NCBI GenBank assembly: GCA_022578605.1
Contig: MU394078.1
Coordinates: 248,001 to 312,000 of the forward strand
DNA from: Camillea tinctor
Lineage: Eukaryota; Ascomycota; Sordariomycetes; Xylariales; Xylariaceae
Reading direction: 5' to 3'
Length of the DNA: 64,000 nt
Positions 11,404 through 23,160 of the stretch are shown here, one piece after another (the stretch's first letter is position 1; each line of letters begins with the position of its first letter). The position numbers and the translations under genes are program-made. The notes beneath the pieces were generated by a model. The model was not told the origin of the DNA, searched no databases, and worked only from the letters and a program-made list of their open reading frames with translations.

Positions 11404-12846
11404 ATGACACTACAGAGCCAAGATCCCCTTGAAATTCTACGAGTGGAGTCTTATAAGAATGCGTTGAGAATGTACATCAAAGGCCAGGATTCTGACATCA
11501 AGCAGACCGATGACAACAAGGACTCCGTCGTTCAAAAGCCCGAGAGTGCCTCTGGAACGAATTATAGCGTATCGTCGCCGCCAGATTCACAAACATTGTT
11601 GAGCAAACAAGAGGACCCAACCATTAATATTCTCTCCGTTGATGAGAACGATGGATCTGAAAGTGAAGATGGCGATCCATATTTGGTGGCCGAGAGGAGA
11701 GTCATGGCACAAGGATACCCTCATCCTGCCTGGACTTCCAAGAAGAACTCCAGAGGTCTAGGAGAAGATTCTGACGCGAGTGATTCGGAGCTTGCTAGTT
11801 ACAACTCAAGCGATGACATATACGATAGCGACCTTGAATCGGAAGTCTCCTTTACCTGCTATGCAAGGCGAGAGCACCAGAAAAAGATGAGAAAATGGCG
11901 GTCCCTGGCAACGAACAAACATGAGCACATGCTGCTCGATTGCATTGTTAATATAGGTATTACGCTACGTGCAATTTTTTTCTTGCATTGGTCCTGACCT
12001 ATGCCGCTACTTCTGTGGCTTACAGATGAAATCCCTCCGAACTATGCAGACATCGTCGTCGATAAATCAGTTATCGAAAAACTCGAGAATGTCACTTTTA
12101 CCACCCTTAAGAGGCCTCGGGCATTTAATCACGGTGTGTTGAAGGGAAATCGGGTTACGGGGGCCGTACTTTACGGTCCGCCAGGGACGGGAAAGTCGCT
12201 TCTAGCGAAGTCATTGGCTAAGCAATCCGGGTTTAACATGGTATCTGTCTCAACTGCAGAGATATGGCAGCAATTGCACGGCGAGGATGAAAAGGTTATC
12301 AAAGCATTGTTCTCTATGGGCCGTAAGCTCCAACCGTGCATTATCTTCTTAGACGAGGCCGATGCTATGCTTGGCACCCGACAGGGTGACGAGAAGCGAC
12401 ACATCCGCTCTATGCTGAACCAGTTCCTCATGGAATGGGATGGGCTCGCGAGCGGCTGCGATGCGCCTTTCGTCCTATTAGCTACAAATCGGCCCTTTGA
12501 CCTGGATCTAGCAGTACTTCGGCGCGCTCCTATGCATATCTTACTCAACGTGCCTACACCTCGCGAGCGGGAAGAGATTCTCCGGAAGCTCCTCGAGGGC
12601 GAAACACTAGGCCCCGGAGTCACGCACTACACGTTGGCACAGCGCACACAGTACTACACGGGTTCAGATCTCAAGAATATGTGCGTCGCTGCGGCTACGA
12701 GCTGCGTGGGCGAGCAGAGCGTAGACACAGAGGCACGGATGTTGATGTGGAAGCATTTCAACAAGGCTATGGAGACTATCAAGCCGTCAAGTCAAGGTGA
12801 TACGGGGAAAAGCAACTTTCAAAAGTTCGGGAGACATGCCAACTAG
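11404..12846 (+). CDS. AAA+ ATPase, Msp1/ATAD1-like catalytic domain
   Basis: Exons 11404-11956 and 12026-12846 (intron 11957-12025) encode 457 residues. The first ~180 residues are acidic and Ser/Asp-rich with no membrane segment. The AAA domain has Walker A GPPGTGKS (235-242), Walker B IIFLDEAD (about 290-297), sensor-1 region ATNRPFDLD and an arginine-finger region RRAPMH. The last of these lacks the second basic residue usually seen in RRxPxR. The stretch before Walker A (RPRAFNHGVLKGNRVTGAVLYG) is typical of fungal ATPases related to Msp1/ATAD1, which extract misplaced tail-anchored proteins. Without an N-terminal membrane anchor, however, this protein is more likely one of the soluble, expanded fungal AAA proteins of unknown substrate. 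The frame is open back to 11176 without a better ATG, so 11404 is chosen. Confidence 0.85.
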
Positions 12847-14510
12847 ACTGATGGACATGTAAAACTTGCAACTCGACTTTCATATCATGTACCTACCGAG
12901 AAAAGCTTGAGGACATCTATCATGTATTCAGATATTAATGTTCACTCTTAAATGGCAAATTCCAGTCGTACCGATTAGAGAACATCCAGGGTATGTGTGA
13001 TAGGGATACTTTCCTATGTTTCTAACCTAGTACACGGCAGTTTTTTTTTCGTATTATATACTACATCCTAACGCCTTGAAAAGTGTTTCTCTTCAGTGAT
13101 GTGGGCAAAGTGTCTTGTTATTGGCTCAGGTCGAGCGTTTGGTGGTTTAATGGTCGTGCGTTCCCCTCTTTGAGTGAAATCGTAAAGCCTATAGATGATC
13201 AACAATAACAAATCACGTATAACCCTTATGATAGTGGAGAGGAGCCCTCAGCTGCTTTTCCTGCTGATGCCTAGACCCAATCATCAGCTCCTCCGCCGAC
13301 CAGAAAGCCAGGGAATCTTTGGCTAGGCAATGAAGCCAAGCATCATCTCCAGCACCTCTTCTCGTTGGTGATCGACGATAGTTCCCTATGTGTTTGTCAC
13401 CAGGATCACAACTGAATATCTGAAATGAGGAATGAGAGCTGCATCAAATATTCTAAGTTTAGAAGAAAAGCCTCCTCAGACAACATTGCTATATAACCTA
13501 TAGCCTGCTATTTCCATCGCGTAGAAGTGCATCTGTTCAGATATAGGATACCAGGTAATGGAAAACAAGCACCGTCAGACTTAGTTATGCTACTCAAAGG
13601 AAACATACCAGAAGTTTCGATAAAATTTCAAACTTTTTACCTTAAGACTATATTTTGTGCTCAGAGGAGTCACTTCGTATATAGGAGATTGTATCTCGTA
13701 AACTTTGATGATTTTTATGTTGTTAATTTAGGGAATATAAAGAGGAGGCCCATAAGGTAACTTTTTAAGGTATATCTATACTGAGTCTTGGATTCATTGT
13801 TTTCCCAAATTGCCCAAGTAGTCCCCGCTAAAGGATGATATCCACACCCGTGTTTATTGAGGCGCATAACAAGAAGTCACATTCAAAAAGAATGTATAAT
13901 AATCAAACATGGAAGCTTATCCGTCTCCTGTAAACTGATCATATCATACTCAAAAGTACTGAAGCAAAAAGGAAAACTAGTGTATAGGTAGCGCTACCCT
14001 TATACATGTGGTCTGTCTTTAATGAAGCAGAAACACGCGGAAATGATAATGCTTAAAATTCCACCCATTGGACCCCTGTAGGTTAGCTGGAATAACTCCA
14101 CTGGCGAGTCACTTGAAACAGGCGGCCCTTGCAACAACACGAACACACTTGACCAAATACGGCACTATGAATCCTTCTGATTGGTCGGACCCCAACAAGA
14201 TCATCCTTAGGGCTTAGAAATGCTGGGAATGGCCTCCTTACCAGCACTATAAACCAGACAATGAGGTCTTGGTATACTGATGGCAACTAGCTGGTGAGAT
14301 GACAGGAGTAGATAGTATGGCTCGTGCATTTTATATATATCGACAGTAAGTCTGCCGTGTAAGAAGATACGATTTTCTACCTTTTTGTTTCCAACAGGCC
14401 CGTCAGTTGTTGTGTCTTTTCACGTTCATTCATTAGCTGGTGATAACGTTGATCCCATTCCATTCTTTTATACATCCCGCAGGGCGAGATATTCTATTTC
14501 TTTGGCCACA
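12847..14510. other. Intergenic region, no gene seen
   Basis: About 1.7 kb of AT-rich DNA with only short unconvincing open frames on both strands. A TATATATAT stretch at about 14331-14340 lies some 175 bases before the ATG at 14511 and may serve that gene. Confidence 0.6.
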
Positions 14511-16175
14511 ATGTTACGTTCTGCACTTACACTCTTTTTCGTCCCCCTCTCCACCGTGTTGGGCGCGGGTTTGAGCGACAGCTCTTTGGAGACACATGTT
14601 GACAGCCTAGCACTAGAATTCTCCTTCAAGCCGGTCAAGGAGGCCTACTGGACGAATTTACCTCATCATCGTCGCACCCCCTTTGCCGTGTCGCCCGATG
14701 GAAAATCCGCCTATCTAGCATACCTTGACTCGAGCGAAACCGACGTTCATGTGCAACAGGTTGATCCATCAACCTTTGCTGCTGTAGGGTCCACTGTTAC
14801 TGTAACTGGTGGAAAAGAAGCAGGAGGTCTAGTAGCACACGACGATGGATTCGCTCTGCTGACCAACGAGGCCCTCCCGTCGGGTACGGCGAATGCTCCC
14901 GCGGATAACACACCGGTTCCCGTGTTGTACCGATACACGAATGGCGAGCAAACATGGAAGACATTCCTTGGTGGGCCCGGAGTACATGAAGATTTTGGAC
15001 TAGCGGCCTCCCCTGATCTCAACGGAGATCTTGTTTTCTCCCAAGAAGCTAATATGTATGGGGCTTATTTTGTCGTGACCGACTACACGGGAGATGCTGC
15101 TGGTCATTTTGGCGATAGCATCCAATATGTCAAGCCGGATGGCACACTGCAGACTATCAACGGAGCCTCATCTGCCTGGGGATGTTCACACAACACAGGC
15201 ATTGCCTTTGAGGCAGCTGATGCGGCACCGTTCGCGAGCATCTGTGCAGAGGATCAAGGTGATATCTGGCTCAACACTGACACGCAATCCATGAGCGGCA
15301 TCAAAATATCTAACGAGAACACAACGAATGGTGCTAGCGGCGAACCCCTTGGAGGCATGAGTGGTTCGTATAGCGGTCTTGCTCGACTCATCGGCTCAGA
15401 CTCGTACGTCTTCGCGTGGGTCTCTCGAGGGGCTATAGATCTTCGAGCCAACGAATGGCTAGGTGGTGGAAATACACAAGCCAGCAACAGGACTAACAAC
15501 CGCAATGTCGCTATTGCCCAACTTACCAATAAGAACACGCTCAACGGCCAACCAGCAACCTCTGAGATCGGGGCTCATGATGGCGATTCGCAGGTTAACT
15601 GGGTAACCCAGGGTACCGCTGACTGTTCTAATGCTCATGTCGCCGCATTTGATGGCGAGAATGTCCTGGTTACCTGGGAGGAGATAGCCGATCCATTCTG
15701 TGAGAACATCGCGATGGGCTGCAGGGGCACTTTCACCGGCTCTTACTTCCAACTCATGGCGGGAGGGGCCAAAGTAGGCGAGCCTGTGAAGTCGATGGAC
15801 ACGTTCGTGGCCGGTGATATGGTGACCATGTCAGATGGTAGAATCTGCTGGCCCTATGTGAGCATGGACTGGAAGCTCGACCAAGCTGTTGGTTGGGACG
15901 GTCCGACCGATACGACTACCAAGATGAGTTTCGCTTGTATGAACCTCGATGGGACTGGCAGCTCGAACACTGCTAGCAGCACTTCCGGTTCCGCAGCTTC
16001 TCTCTCCACTTTCGCGACATCGGTATTAACGACGAAGGCGGCCTTGGCTACAGCACCAGCAGTAACGCCAACGCAAGCCACCGTGGAATCTGCGACATCG
16101 ATTCCTTTGCCTGTTGCACAGCCAGGCACTACCAGGGCGAAGAAGTCGTGTAGCAAGAAGCGCAGATCGCTCTAG
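14511..16175 (+). CDS. Secreted protein of unknown function, beta-propeller-like composition
   Basis: Single exon of 554 residues. It begins with a classical signal peptide: Leu/Phe-rich core LTLFFVPLSTVLGAG, likely cleaved near residue 20-22. The frame is open upstream to 14385, but ATG 14511 gives the signal peptide and is the natural start. The body is rich in Gly, Asp, Thr and aromatic residues with short repeated beta-strand patterns (AVSPDGKSAYLAY, DDGFALL, FDGENVLVTW), suggesting a beta-propeller or similar all-beta fold. It has a few Cys residues and several Asn-X-Ser/Thr sites (for example NRTNN). Residues from about 490 form a Ser/Thr/Ala-rich linker likely to be O-glycosylated. The end is a basic tail (KKSCSKKRRSL) rather than a GPI signal. 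I do not recognise a named family; an extracellular or wall-associated role is inferred. Confidence 0.75.
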   Translation: MLRSALTLFFVPLSTVLGAGLSDSSLETHVDSLALEFSFKPVKEAYWTNLPHHRRTPFAVSPDGKSAYLAYLDSSETDVHVQQVDPSTFAAVGSTVTVTGGKEAGGLVAHDDGFALLTNEALPSGTANAPADNTPVPVLYRYTNGEQTWKTFLGGPGVHEDFGLAASPDLNGDLVFSQEANMYGAYFVVTDYTGDAAGHFGDSIQYVKPDGTLQTINGASSAWGCSHNTGIAFEAADAAPFASICAEDQGDIWLNTDTQSMSGIKISNENTTNGASGEPLGGMSGSYSGLARLIGSDSYVFAWVSRGAIDLRANEWLGGGNTQASNRTNNRNVAIAQLTNKNTLNGQPATSEIGAHDGDSQVNWVTQGTADCSNAHVAAFDGENVLVTWEEIADPFCENIAMGCRGTFTGSYFQLMAGGAKVGEPVKSMDTFVAGDMVTMSDGRICWPYVSMDWKLDQAVGWDGPTDTTTKMSFACMNLDGTGSSNTASSTSGSAASLSTFATSVLTTKAALATAPAVTPTQATVESATSIPLPVAQPGTTRAKKSCSKKRRSL

Positions 16176-16684
16176 ACGATCATTGAGTGAGAGAGTACAT
16201 GTATATCCACTCAGGTATATAGGTATAAGAAAGAGAGCAGATCTGTAGAAGATGTATGCTTTATAAATTCCTGTATATAGCATTAGTCTTATAAGCTCGC
16301 AAGGTCATACATGCGTGTACTTTTTGATAATCTTAGCATATTGCACTCTTGACTGGCCAAATAATAGATGCATCTTTGAAATATGACAAGCCAAACAAAA
16401 AGAATATCTACCCAGGTAACTCAATAGATATCTATCAGTCATGTATAAAAGTATTATATCGTCGTCTATAATACATATATGCAGATCAGACCAACCTCTG
16501 CTTAAAAGCATAAAGTGGGTACATTTATGCATACCACGATATGCAATTTCAGTACCCTAAATATGTCTTTAAGCAACTCAACTTCATTTCATCTCATTTC
16601 ATAATTTCAATCGTTTTTCTACACAAAGACAAGTTCATCGGGATTTGATCCTTACAATACTCTTAGCAGAGGAAAATATCAGGA
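16176..16684. other. Intergenic region, no gene seen
   Basis: About 0.5 kb of AT-rich DNA between two same-strand genes. The last 100 bases carry repeated TTTCAT/TCATTT words before the next ATG. No open frame is convincing. Confidence 0.55.
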
Positions 16685-17788
16685 ATGCCTCGTACGCTGC
16701 CTTGGAAACGTAACAGGGATGAAGCTGAAGAGCCCACTCGGTCGGGTTCAAGCCGTTCACACAAAAACGATGAACCAGCATCAGACGCAGATTACAGTCG
16801 CGTGAAGAATTCACCAGCCACTCGAGGAAAGCAGTCTATGCATGCTATACCACGACAGAGTAAGCATTCAAGAAAAGGTCTTCCACTAGACTTATAAACT
16901 AACTTACCAGATCGATCTGCATCAGCCTCTCCGCCTCCAGAGCCGCTTCAAGAGAAGTGAGTAGTGACACGCTGAGATTACACTCATACTGCTCGTAATT
17001 GACCCGTGCTTAGTTTCATGATTGATGGTCCCGATCACGATGATCGCTACCGTATGGTTGAAGACGAGCTTCTAGCCACGGCGCAACAGTTTACAGCTCA
17101 TCTACACGCTGCTGAGTACCAACGGCTCAAAGCTGCATCCAGATCAGAGAATGCAGAGACTATCAAAACCATCTCGAGGCCGGTCGTCGGACGGATGACT
17201 GACGTAGTAAAGAAGAAGCAAGAGCGAAAAGCTCGGCTAGAACGGCAGAAGCTGGCTACTAGGAAAGCGCTAGCAAATAATGGCCGCGACGACGATAGCA
17301 CAGACAGCGAGGATAGTCCGTGGCGCGCGTCTCTACACGGACTAATGGAGAGCCCGAGGAAGAAGGTAGCAAGTTTGGATGGCCTTGTAAAGACTACAGT
17401 GACTACACGTGCTGCAGCAGGCTTCACCAGCTCCAAAAACCAGTCATCGATTAGAACCTACGGTATATCTCAGCCGACCTTTGATAGGCCCTCTAGCAGT
17501 CGCCCTAAGCAGACTCCCGATCTTATTAGCGGTGATGATAATGGTCGAGGCAACCTAGAGGCCTCTACTAGCAAGCATACATCAAAGCCTGCCGATACTA
17601 ATCGTCAAGAAAATTTGACTAAACAAACGGAAGAAAGTGATTCTTCGGACAGCTCGCAGGGCGATTTCATAAGCCGCCTTCAGAGGCGGCAAGCAGAACG
17701 AACACGTGCTCGAGAACAACGCAAAAGCACGGGCAAGATTGTCAAGTCTTCCCAGTCATCAGACAACATAGTTCCTTCATTTCTATAA
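16685..17788 (+). CDS. Uncharacterised protein with a short conserved-looking segment (three exons)
   Basis: Exons 16685-16859, 16911-16956 and 17014-17788 join in frame to 331 residues. The most ordered part spans exons 2-3, from NFMIDGPDHDDRYRMVEDE through AQQFTAHLHAAEYQRLK to ISRPVVGRMTDVVKKKQERK. This is an acidic helix followed by a basic coiled-coil-like helix (about residues 75-160). The rest is Ser/Arg/Lys-rich and probably disordered, including a SSDSSQGDF stretch and a basic tail RRQAERTRAREQRKS. I do not recognise a family; composition suggests a nuclear, DNA- or chromatin-associated protein, which is inference only. Its stop lies four bases before the stop of the convergent dioxygenase gene, so the two transcripts must overlap at their 3' ends. 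Confidence 0.75.
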
Positions 17789-17792
17789 TACA

Positions 17793-19123
17793 TCATTTGA
17801 ATGGCGTCTGGTACGGCCGCTCAGCCTGCGGAGTGATGCGAGCCAGATGCCTTCGCTGTCCGTTATGCCAGTCTAGCAGTGCCGAGTGCTGCGTCACTCG
17901 GTTGTCCCAGACTACGACGGTGCGTTCCTCCCACTTCACGCGGGCTTGGAAGTCGGCACCATACGCGAGATGATCATACAAAAATTTGAGGATAGCGTCC
18001 GACTCTTCCTTCTTCAGCCCAACGATGTTCCGGGTGACTAGAGATAGCATTTAGCAGCTGTTTATCTTCCTCACTTGTCGTACAATGGCTTAAAGATAGG
18101 CTTACATTGAGGGTTCACATATATCGCTTTCTCCCCCGTGGCAGGGTGGGTGCGGATGATGGGATGTGTGCTAATGACGGGCTCTCGCCTTCTGATGCTG
18201 CCTCTAGCGGTCGACGCATCGGCTTGCTCTACGCCAGAGTGCGTCGCGTAGAGTCCGTGCAATCGCTCCTTGAAGAGAGGGCTCAATCTGTTGTAGGCCT
18301 CAACAGCGTCGGTGAATAGGGTATCACCGCCTGTCTGTGGCTTGTCAAGGATATAGAGGAACGTCGTCCCCGGTGGCTGCTGCTCGTACGATACGTCTGA
18401 GTGCCAAGCCACGGAGCTCGTGCGGGCCTCGAAGAAGGCATCGGCGGCCTTGTCGCCAGCCCCACGATGGACGAGATGGATCTCAGGGTAGCCTTCAGGG
18501 CTGCCGGAGGTTGGGTGAATGTGGTGACGCCCGAAGTAGCCACCGAATTTGAGAGCGTCGGCGATGGGAAGATCCGCAAAGTCTTGATCTCGGAAAGCAA
18601 CAACCTTTCTTTCAGCAACAAACCGTGCGAGCTGGTCCTTTCCGGCATCGCTGAGGGAGCTCAACTGGACGCCTCGAACCTCCGTGCCAATTGTTGGCGT
18701 AAGGTCGGTTACTGTTGCACCCTGTGGCAGTAGCTCTGGGTATGTAGTGTCCGCATCTGAAGAACCCATAGGTCAATATTACGCCTTTTTACTAGGGTGT
18801 ATAATCACCATTGCCTAACATCACTTACCCTTTCCGTGTTCGTAGTGCTCGAAGGGCTGAAGGGGAGGATACTTTTGTTCAGGATTCCAGGTTGGGAGGT
18901 AATGCGGGTACTATCAACTGTTAATATCGACTTCTACTACTTGTTCGCTATGCATGGATCACACCTTTGCTGCTTCATAGCCCGACTTGCCTTCCTCTGC
19001 TTCCTTGGAGAACGACGTGGTACCTATTTCTTTGTATACACCAAAATAGCGAGGCGTCTTCAACGTCTGTGGTAGAGCCACAGACTCGACAGTGGTGGAA
19101 GTTTCAGTGGCAGAGGGAGCCAT
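17793..19123 (-). CDS. Fe(II)/2-oxoglutarate dioxygenase, TauD/JLP1 type
   Basis: Minus-strand exons 19123-18965, 18910-18829, 18756-18106 and 18037-17793, 378 residues. TauD-family enzymes oxidise taurine or other sulfonates (or sulfate esters) with 2-oxoglutarate and O2, releasing sulfite for sulfur nutrition. The facial triad is visible: HSD at 199-201 (WHSDVSYE) and distal His348 (WDNRVTQHSALLDW). The 2-oxoglutarate-binding Arg lies at about 360-364. The N-terminal extension with YPHYLPTWNPEQKYPP and PFEHYEHGKDAD is characteristic of the fungal sulfonate dioxygenase group. Substrate is inferred from family; 2,4-D-like or other sulfonates are possible. An upstream in-frame ATG at 19141 would add six residues; 19123 is preferred. 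Tail-to-tail with the gene at 16685. Confidence 0.9.
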
Positions 19124-21051
19124 GGCTACAGCAGATAGCAATGAATGTTAGGTTTTACTCCATAAGAGAGAATACTAGCTAAGAACCCTCCTTTTCTCCG
19201 GCTATATATGTTATTTGAAATACACCCCTTATCTTAGGGTCTCTGATGTGCGAGCAACACAATATTACGCAAAGGAGTCTCCTATCCAATGATAATATAG
19301 ACGTTCATGCTCCCTGTACATCCAAGTCGTCTTTACCCCCTCTCCAAGTATCTAATCAGATCGGATAAGCGCCCCAGCGGCGGAGTGCCAGGTCAGCCCC
19401 GCGCCAGACATCTGACGATGAGACGCCGATGTTGCTATCGCGGAGTCGGATCACGCAATACGACCGGGTCTATTCGTAGGTGCGAATTTGATCACCCCCT
19501 TCCTATCTAGGGTGACAGACACGAATTGGCGCGAATCTCTCCTTCTATGACGGCAATTCGTCTCATCGATGGTCAAGACAGTTGACCCCGCTCAATCTGA
19601 TCAACTAAACAGGACAGCGGCTTCGGCAATAGACCTCATAGTTTACTATTTGACCGTACACGCTTCCCCGCCCTCTTGTGCTCCAAAGTTTCAAGTATAC
19701 AATATAAGTGATTTTACCATCTCGGCGATCATTCACTCGAATGAGATTAAGGTATATTTCTTGATCAGTTTTGAGGCACTACATCTTGTAGTCTACTTTG
19801 AAGTTTGCAGGAAGTTATATTGACTGTTATGGAGACTTTGGAACAGCAATTTTGCAGCTAATCTAGGTAGTATTTATTTATAGATAATTTATATTTTACT
19901 CCCAAACATTCAAGTCAATGGAATGGGTAAATTTTATCAATTATAAAAACAATGTCGATATAACACAGTAACTATGGGAGCAGTATGTCGTGTAGGTACT
20001 CGCCTTAGAAGCTATATTTCTGAAGGGGGATGAGAATTCGGAAGCTTTATAAACTGTTATGAATCCGGAACATAAGTACGCTACCTACAATAAGCCATAA
20101 CAGTGGGCTGGCTTAGCAATTGAAATATGGCGTCGCAATGTCGATCGACGAGGCGTATTGGGGTTCGAGCGTGGGTAATTATTAATTAAGGAGACAACCT
20201 GCACGACCCGCGGATGTACAATCCGATCTCACGCCCCTAATCAAGTACACATTGGAAGCTTTTATGCAGAGATCGCCAAGATTACCTCTTTTTCTAAACT
20301 TCAAAACGACTTCGCAGAATGAGGAATGAAACCAGTTGCCCTACTCACCACATTGACAAAAAATGGCACCTCGCGAATTTTCGTCGAAAAATAGAGAGCA
20401 CAATACATTCTATAATCTACACAACTTATGGTATTTCTATGCTATGTTGGCGGTGACTAGGCAGTAAGGTACCTAACATGTTGATCCTGAATACTCAGAA
20501 AATCTCTACTTGAAATACGAAAGAGTTCGTTGCCAGTGTTCCAATCCGTTCAAACCATGGGCTTTTATTGTCTCCCACATCCATCATTTGAGCGCTGAGT
20601 GGACGGAAGTATACTGTCACCCAAATCAATACGCTCATCCTATGTAGTAATGAAAAGGTCATGGACTACATACTGGCTCTTGGTCCTGCGTACCGTGGAT
20701 CACTTCTCGGCGCGAGGTACGATTTTCATAGCAGGGAATTGCAGAAGCCTGCTCATCGCTGGTTTGTTCATAATGGGTACTCACAAGCACATGGCTCGGT
20801 CAGTCCTGGTAAGGTAAGACTACAAATGGGTCGAAGAGAGAAAATTCTAATATTTCACAATTCAAAATATCTTTAGTCTGTAATTACGAACGCCATTCTG
20901 CTTTACTAGAGCACCCTTCCGTTGCCCAAAACCGACACAACCAGCTTCTAGGGGGATGAACGGTCGTTAGTCCATCAACGATAAAGTCGTGGCAGAAGAG
21001 GTGGAACAGTCACAAGGGTTCGAAGATCAGGAGTGCACCTCTTCTATTATA
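19124..21051. other. AT-rich intergenic region
   Basis: About 1.9 kb between divergent genes. The part from about 19600 to 20560 is notably AT-rich with many short broken frames. This could be decayed repeat DNA, but I see no recognisable transposon protein remnant. No gene is called. Confidence 0.5.
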
Positions 21052-23160
21052 ATGGAAAACGCCGAAGCTGGACTGGGAAAACCCTTTGGCAGGCACAACT
21101 CTTCAACCTCTGGAGTCGGAGCTATGGCTTCGGCTACGGGACCAGGACCGGGGATGCGTACTTCCACTTACGGAAACACGGCTCGCAACTCATACCAGCA
21201 AACTCCCGTATACGCGCCCGCTCAGCATCATGTTTTCCGTCACTGGATATTCGAGGGTCTATCGGCTTTCGTCGCGGTTGGCATCATGGTGGCCATCTAC
21301 TTGATAATGGCTAATTTTGACCAACATACGGTACCCGACTGGCCCTTCAGCATCAACATCAACACCTTGGTCGCCCTGCTTTCGACTATTATGAGATCAT
21401 GTATGATGGCGGCGGTTTCAGAAGTCATCAGTCAGTTGAAGTGGTCTTGGTTTTCGAATCCGCGGCCACTGAGTCACCTGCAGGACTTCGAGAATGCCAG
21501 CAGAACGATCACCGGAGCGATGAAGCTACTGTTTATTGCACCCACGAACTTTCTGGGTGTGATCGGTGCCTTGGTCACCATCTTCTCGTTAGGACTGGGC
21601 CCCTTCACACAGCAAGCAATAAGATCCGTCACATGCCCCCAGGTATTGCCAGATATGCAAGCAAGTATACCCGTATCACATTATGTGCCTGGATATGGCG
21701 GGCTCTATTCTTCCAGTCCAGGCACGTATGATATTCCGACAGATATGAAGGGCGTCATGGTCAACGGTATCGTGAACCCGATGGGCAATGATACTGCGAT
21801 GAGAGCTAGCTGCCCGACGGGAAACTGCACATTTTCGAGCCACGAGGGTGTCACGCATTCCTCCATAGGTTTATGCAGCGCTTGTATCGACACAACCTCT
21901 CTTGTCAAAGATATGGGGCGTGATTCCACCAGGAGAAACTTCAGCTTACCCAACGGTATATGGGTCAGCCCGGAGTCGGACCAAAACTATTTCGCTGTCA
22001 GCACGGGGAGTCTGTCCTGGGCTTCGTCTCTAATCCATTCACAACTCGCAGCGAGGGCTGGCTGGGCTATGACTAACGTAACGGTGCTATCAATCACCAA
22101 TGCGACATGCTCTTCTAACCCTACTGACCCCAAGTCTATCAGCTGTCCCCATAACGCTACCTACGGCGATACTCCACAGGATTACATAGCGACATCATGC
22201 GCGCTGTATCCCTGTCTGAAAAACTTCCATGCTACACTTTCGAAAGGCGTGCTAGATGAAGTTGTCACCTCGACGGAGGTGGCACCTATCAACTTTATCG
22301 AAGCAGGGATCTCACCAGAAGAGGAGTCTAGGGGTGTACTAGACGATGTTTTGAGCTCGGTATTCAACCTTTTGAAAGAGGGCCTCTCGCCGAACAAGGT
22401 AGAGATTCAGGAGACAAACGCAAACCACACGGCGGTTAAGAGCCCATGTTCTATTGATGACAAGTTGTACGAAATATCGACCTTCTCTACTGTACCGAGA
22501 ATCCCTGGTCGTAGCTTTACCAGTGTCGATATCGACGGGATCATCCACTCGATACCGAACCAATGTGTGTTCAAGATGGGGCTTAACTACCAATTAGCTA
22601 TGGCTTCATTCCTGGAGAATAATCTCCTCAAGGGTTCCTGTCTCTTCAACCCGCACCAAGGAGATTTCCTCAACTGCGGCGACCAGTGGTGGCTCCACAC
22701 ACTCTACAATTCCAAGACGGCGACTTTCGATACCCTCAGCAAGGCGTTCGACCAATTTACTACGGTTGTGACTAACAAGATGCGCACTACCGGTGCCACC
22801 AACGACGACTCGATGCTCCACGAAGTAGTCCAGGGCACAGTTTACCAGACGACGATGTGTACGGAGTTTGACTGGCCGTGGTTGATCATGCCGACGGCAC
22901 TCGTCCTGGCTACTCTCGCTATGTTGCTCATTATGATCAGGAAGAACGTCAACGACCGCAGCCACCCAGTCTGGAAGTCGTCGGTGCTGCCTCTGCTGGT
23001 TTACGGATTCAATCATCACCAGCGAGGCCCGCGTCCGGTCTTGGATCTCGAACAGATGTCCGACCACGCCGAGATCACCAATGCTACGTTCCAGAGTGGC
23101 GAGGATGCAGGATTTTACGAACATGCGGGTTCGTTGGACTCCCGAAAAAGCGGGTTGTAG
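21052..23160 (+). CDS. DUF3176-family multi-pass membrane protein
   Basis: Single exon, 702 residues from the first in-frame ATG at 21052. The frame is open back to 20971 but contains only a GTG (20989), so the ATG is chosen. Gly/Ser/Thr-rich N-terminus, then HWIFEGLSAFVAVGIMVAIYLI (TM1). Next comes the family signature WPFSININTLVALLSTIMRS...VSEVISQLKWSWF with TM2. TM3 follows (FLGVIGALVTIFSLGLGPFTQQ), then a long extracytoplasmic region rich in Cys and Asn-X-Ser/Thr sites (CPTGNCTF, CSACIDTTSLVK). A last TM lies near the C-terminus (WLIMPTALVLATLAMLLIMI). This matches DUF3176, a family expanded in Pezizomycotina. Function is unknown; plasma-membrane location is inferred from the glycosylation sites. 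Confidence 0.88.
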   Translation: MENAEAGLGKPFGRHNSSTSGVGAMASATGPGPGMRTSTYGNTARNSYQQTPVYAPAQHHVFRHWIFEGLSAFVAVGIMVAIYLIMANFDQHTVPDWPFSININTLVALLSTIMRSCMMAAVSEVISQLKWSWFSNPRPLSHLQDFENASRTITGAMKLLFIAPTNFLGVIGALVTIFSLGLGPFTQQAIRSVTCPQVLPDMQASIPVSHYVPGYGGLYSSSPGTYDIPTDMKGVMVNGIVNPMGNDTAMRASCPTGNCTFSSHEGVTHSSIGLCSACIDTTSLVKDMGRDSTRRNFSLPNGIWVSPESDQNYFAVSTGSLSWASSLIHSQLAARAGWAMTNVTVLSITNATCSSNPTDPKSISCPHNATYGDTPQDYIATSCALYPCLKNFHATLSKGVLDEVVTSTEVAPINFIEAGISPEEESRGVLDDVLSSVFNLLKEGLSPNKVEIQETNANHTAVKSPCSIDDKLYEISTFSTVPRIPGRSFTSVDIDGIIHSIPNQCVFKMGLNYQLAMASFLENNLLKGSCLFNPHQGDFLNCGDQWWLHTLYNSKTATFDTLSKAFDQFTTVVTNKMRTTGATNDDSMLHEVVQGTVYQTTMCTEFDWPWLIMPTALVLATLAMLLIMIRKNVNDRSHPVWKSSVLPLLVYGFNHHQRGPRPVLDLEQMSDHAEITNATFQSGEDAGFYEHAGSLDSRKSGL

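Noticed and set aside
18071..18769. Dioxygenase start at 18769
   Set aside because: That ATG lies inside intron 2; the spliced N-terminal exons encode the conserved fungal extension.
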